NCBI GenBank assembly: GCA_963580285.1
Contig: OY757010.1
Coordinates: 75,434,858 to 75,498,857 of the forward strand
Direction of reading: 5' to 3'
Source: Lucinisca nassula
Taxonomy: Eukaryota; Mollusca; Bivalvia; Lucinida; Lucinidae
DNA: 64,000 bases
Shown here one piece after another: positions 63,650-64,000 of the stretch. Each line of letters starts with the position of its first letter. Position 1 is the stretch's first letter. The notes under the pieces were generated by a model. It did no database searches. It was not told the origin of the DNA and was given only the letters and a program-made list of their open reading frames with translations. Position numbers and translations under genes: made by a program.

Positions 63650-64000
63650 TTTGATGAAAAAAATAATTTGGCCACACCCATGATTGACTATCAACCAATT
63701 TTCCATTTTTTTAACTATCAACAAATCAAATTACTTGATGCAATTTATTCCTGTAAGTTTACAAACGGTGCAGATCAAGATCAGATGGCTTCTACGAAAG
63801 CCATCTGATCCGGTTTAGTTTAATCTTATCTTATTGCATATAAACAGTGCAATGGGGTTGGGCCACAAGTTCTCACAACTTTAGTTATGGCCCTTCCCCT
63901 CTGATCCGGATCTGCACTGTTTGCACAAAGGGCATATCCCGATTAAGTAGGACAAAGTTTACAAACATATTAACCCTTATCCCACTGAACATGTCATCAA
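63650..64000. mobile_element. Family H1 MITE with an internal insertion, then the start of another
   Basis: gatcagatggcttctacgaa / agccatctgatccgg is the stem. About 90 bp (63,812-63,900) separates it from a second gatccggatctgcactgttt. A new ttaacccttatcccactgaa begins at 63,971 and is cut by the window end. Confidence 0.65.

Noticed and set aside
63371..63808. Open frames of 88-117 codons on both strands
   Set aside because: Both are read from H-family hairpin MITEs; the self-complementary sequence gives paired frames on opposite strands.

Overview
The window looks like nuclear DNA from a mollusc, most likely a bivalve. It is AT-rich and intron-rich, shows no bacterial gene organisation, and is packed with mobile-element families that I associate with bivalve genomes: tRNA-headed SINEs ending in a GACGTTAAAC-type tail, hairpin MITEs, 145-165 bp minisatellite arrays carried by elements that end in (ACGG)n, and Penelope-like retroelements. 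The assignment rests on repeat style from memory; no species is claimed.

One host gene dominates. On the minus strand I can assemble twelve exons between 44,426 and 8,781. All have GT-AG boundaries and mutually consistent phases. They give about 532 codons of a secreted, heavily N-glycosylated protein with a signal peptide. Its conserved blocks match my memory of an invertebrate secreted family that I believe has a glycosidase-like TIM-barrel fold. The 3' end of the gene is left of the window. The only coding lesion is an in-frame TGA in exon 4 (34,739-34,741). Two weaker exon-like segments lie on the plus strand: a polar, basic-tailed reading frame at 1,399-1,722, and a kringle-like half-domain exon at 32,331-32,426 inside intron 4.

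Nearly everything else is transposable-element sequence in introns or flanks. (i) 2.4-4.1 kb holds a complete Tc1-like element, with inverted repeats, TA target duplication and a broken DD34E transposase. (ii) Penelope-like copies lie at 13.2-15.0, 26.1-26.9, 30.9-31.9 and 53.4-55.6 kb, with many solo 3' ends. (iii) Elements sharing a common head and tail and filled with different minisatellites lie at 5.3-7.8, 44.9-46.4, 46.4-48.8 and 49.4-51.0 kb; elements of similar layout lie at 21.8-23.3, 39.3-41.4 and 52.3-53.4 kb. (iv) There are at least ten hairpin MITE families; three of them, with different termini, share the same central palindrome. (v) SINEs lie at 11.2, 15.2, 18.7, 36.1, 42.5, 43.4, 43.7, 49.1, 51.2, 55.7, 59.0 and 62.3 kb. 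(vi) The 3' end of a non-LTR (RTE-like) element lies at 61.7-62.3 kb. From 56 to 64 kb the sequence is almost purely MITE, SINE and tandem-repeat material.

Nested insertions give a relative chronology, and several MITEs stop within 3-20 bp of splice sites of the host gene.
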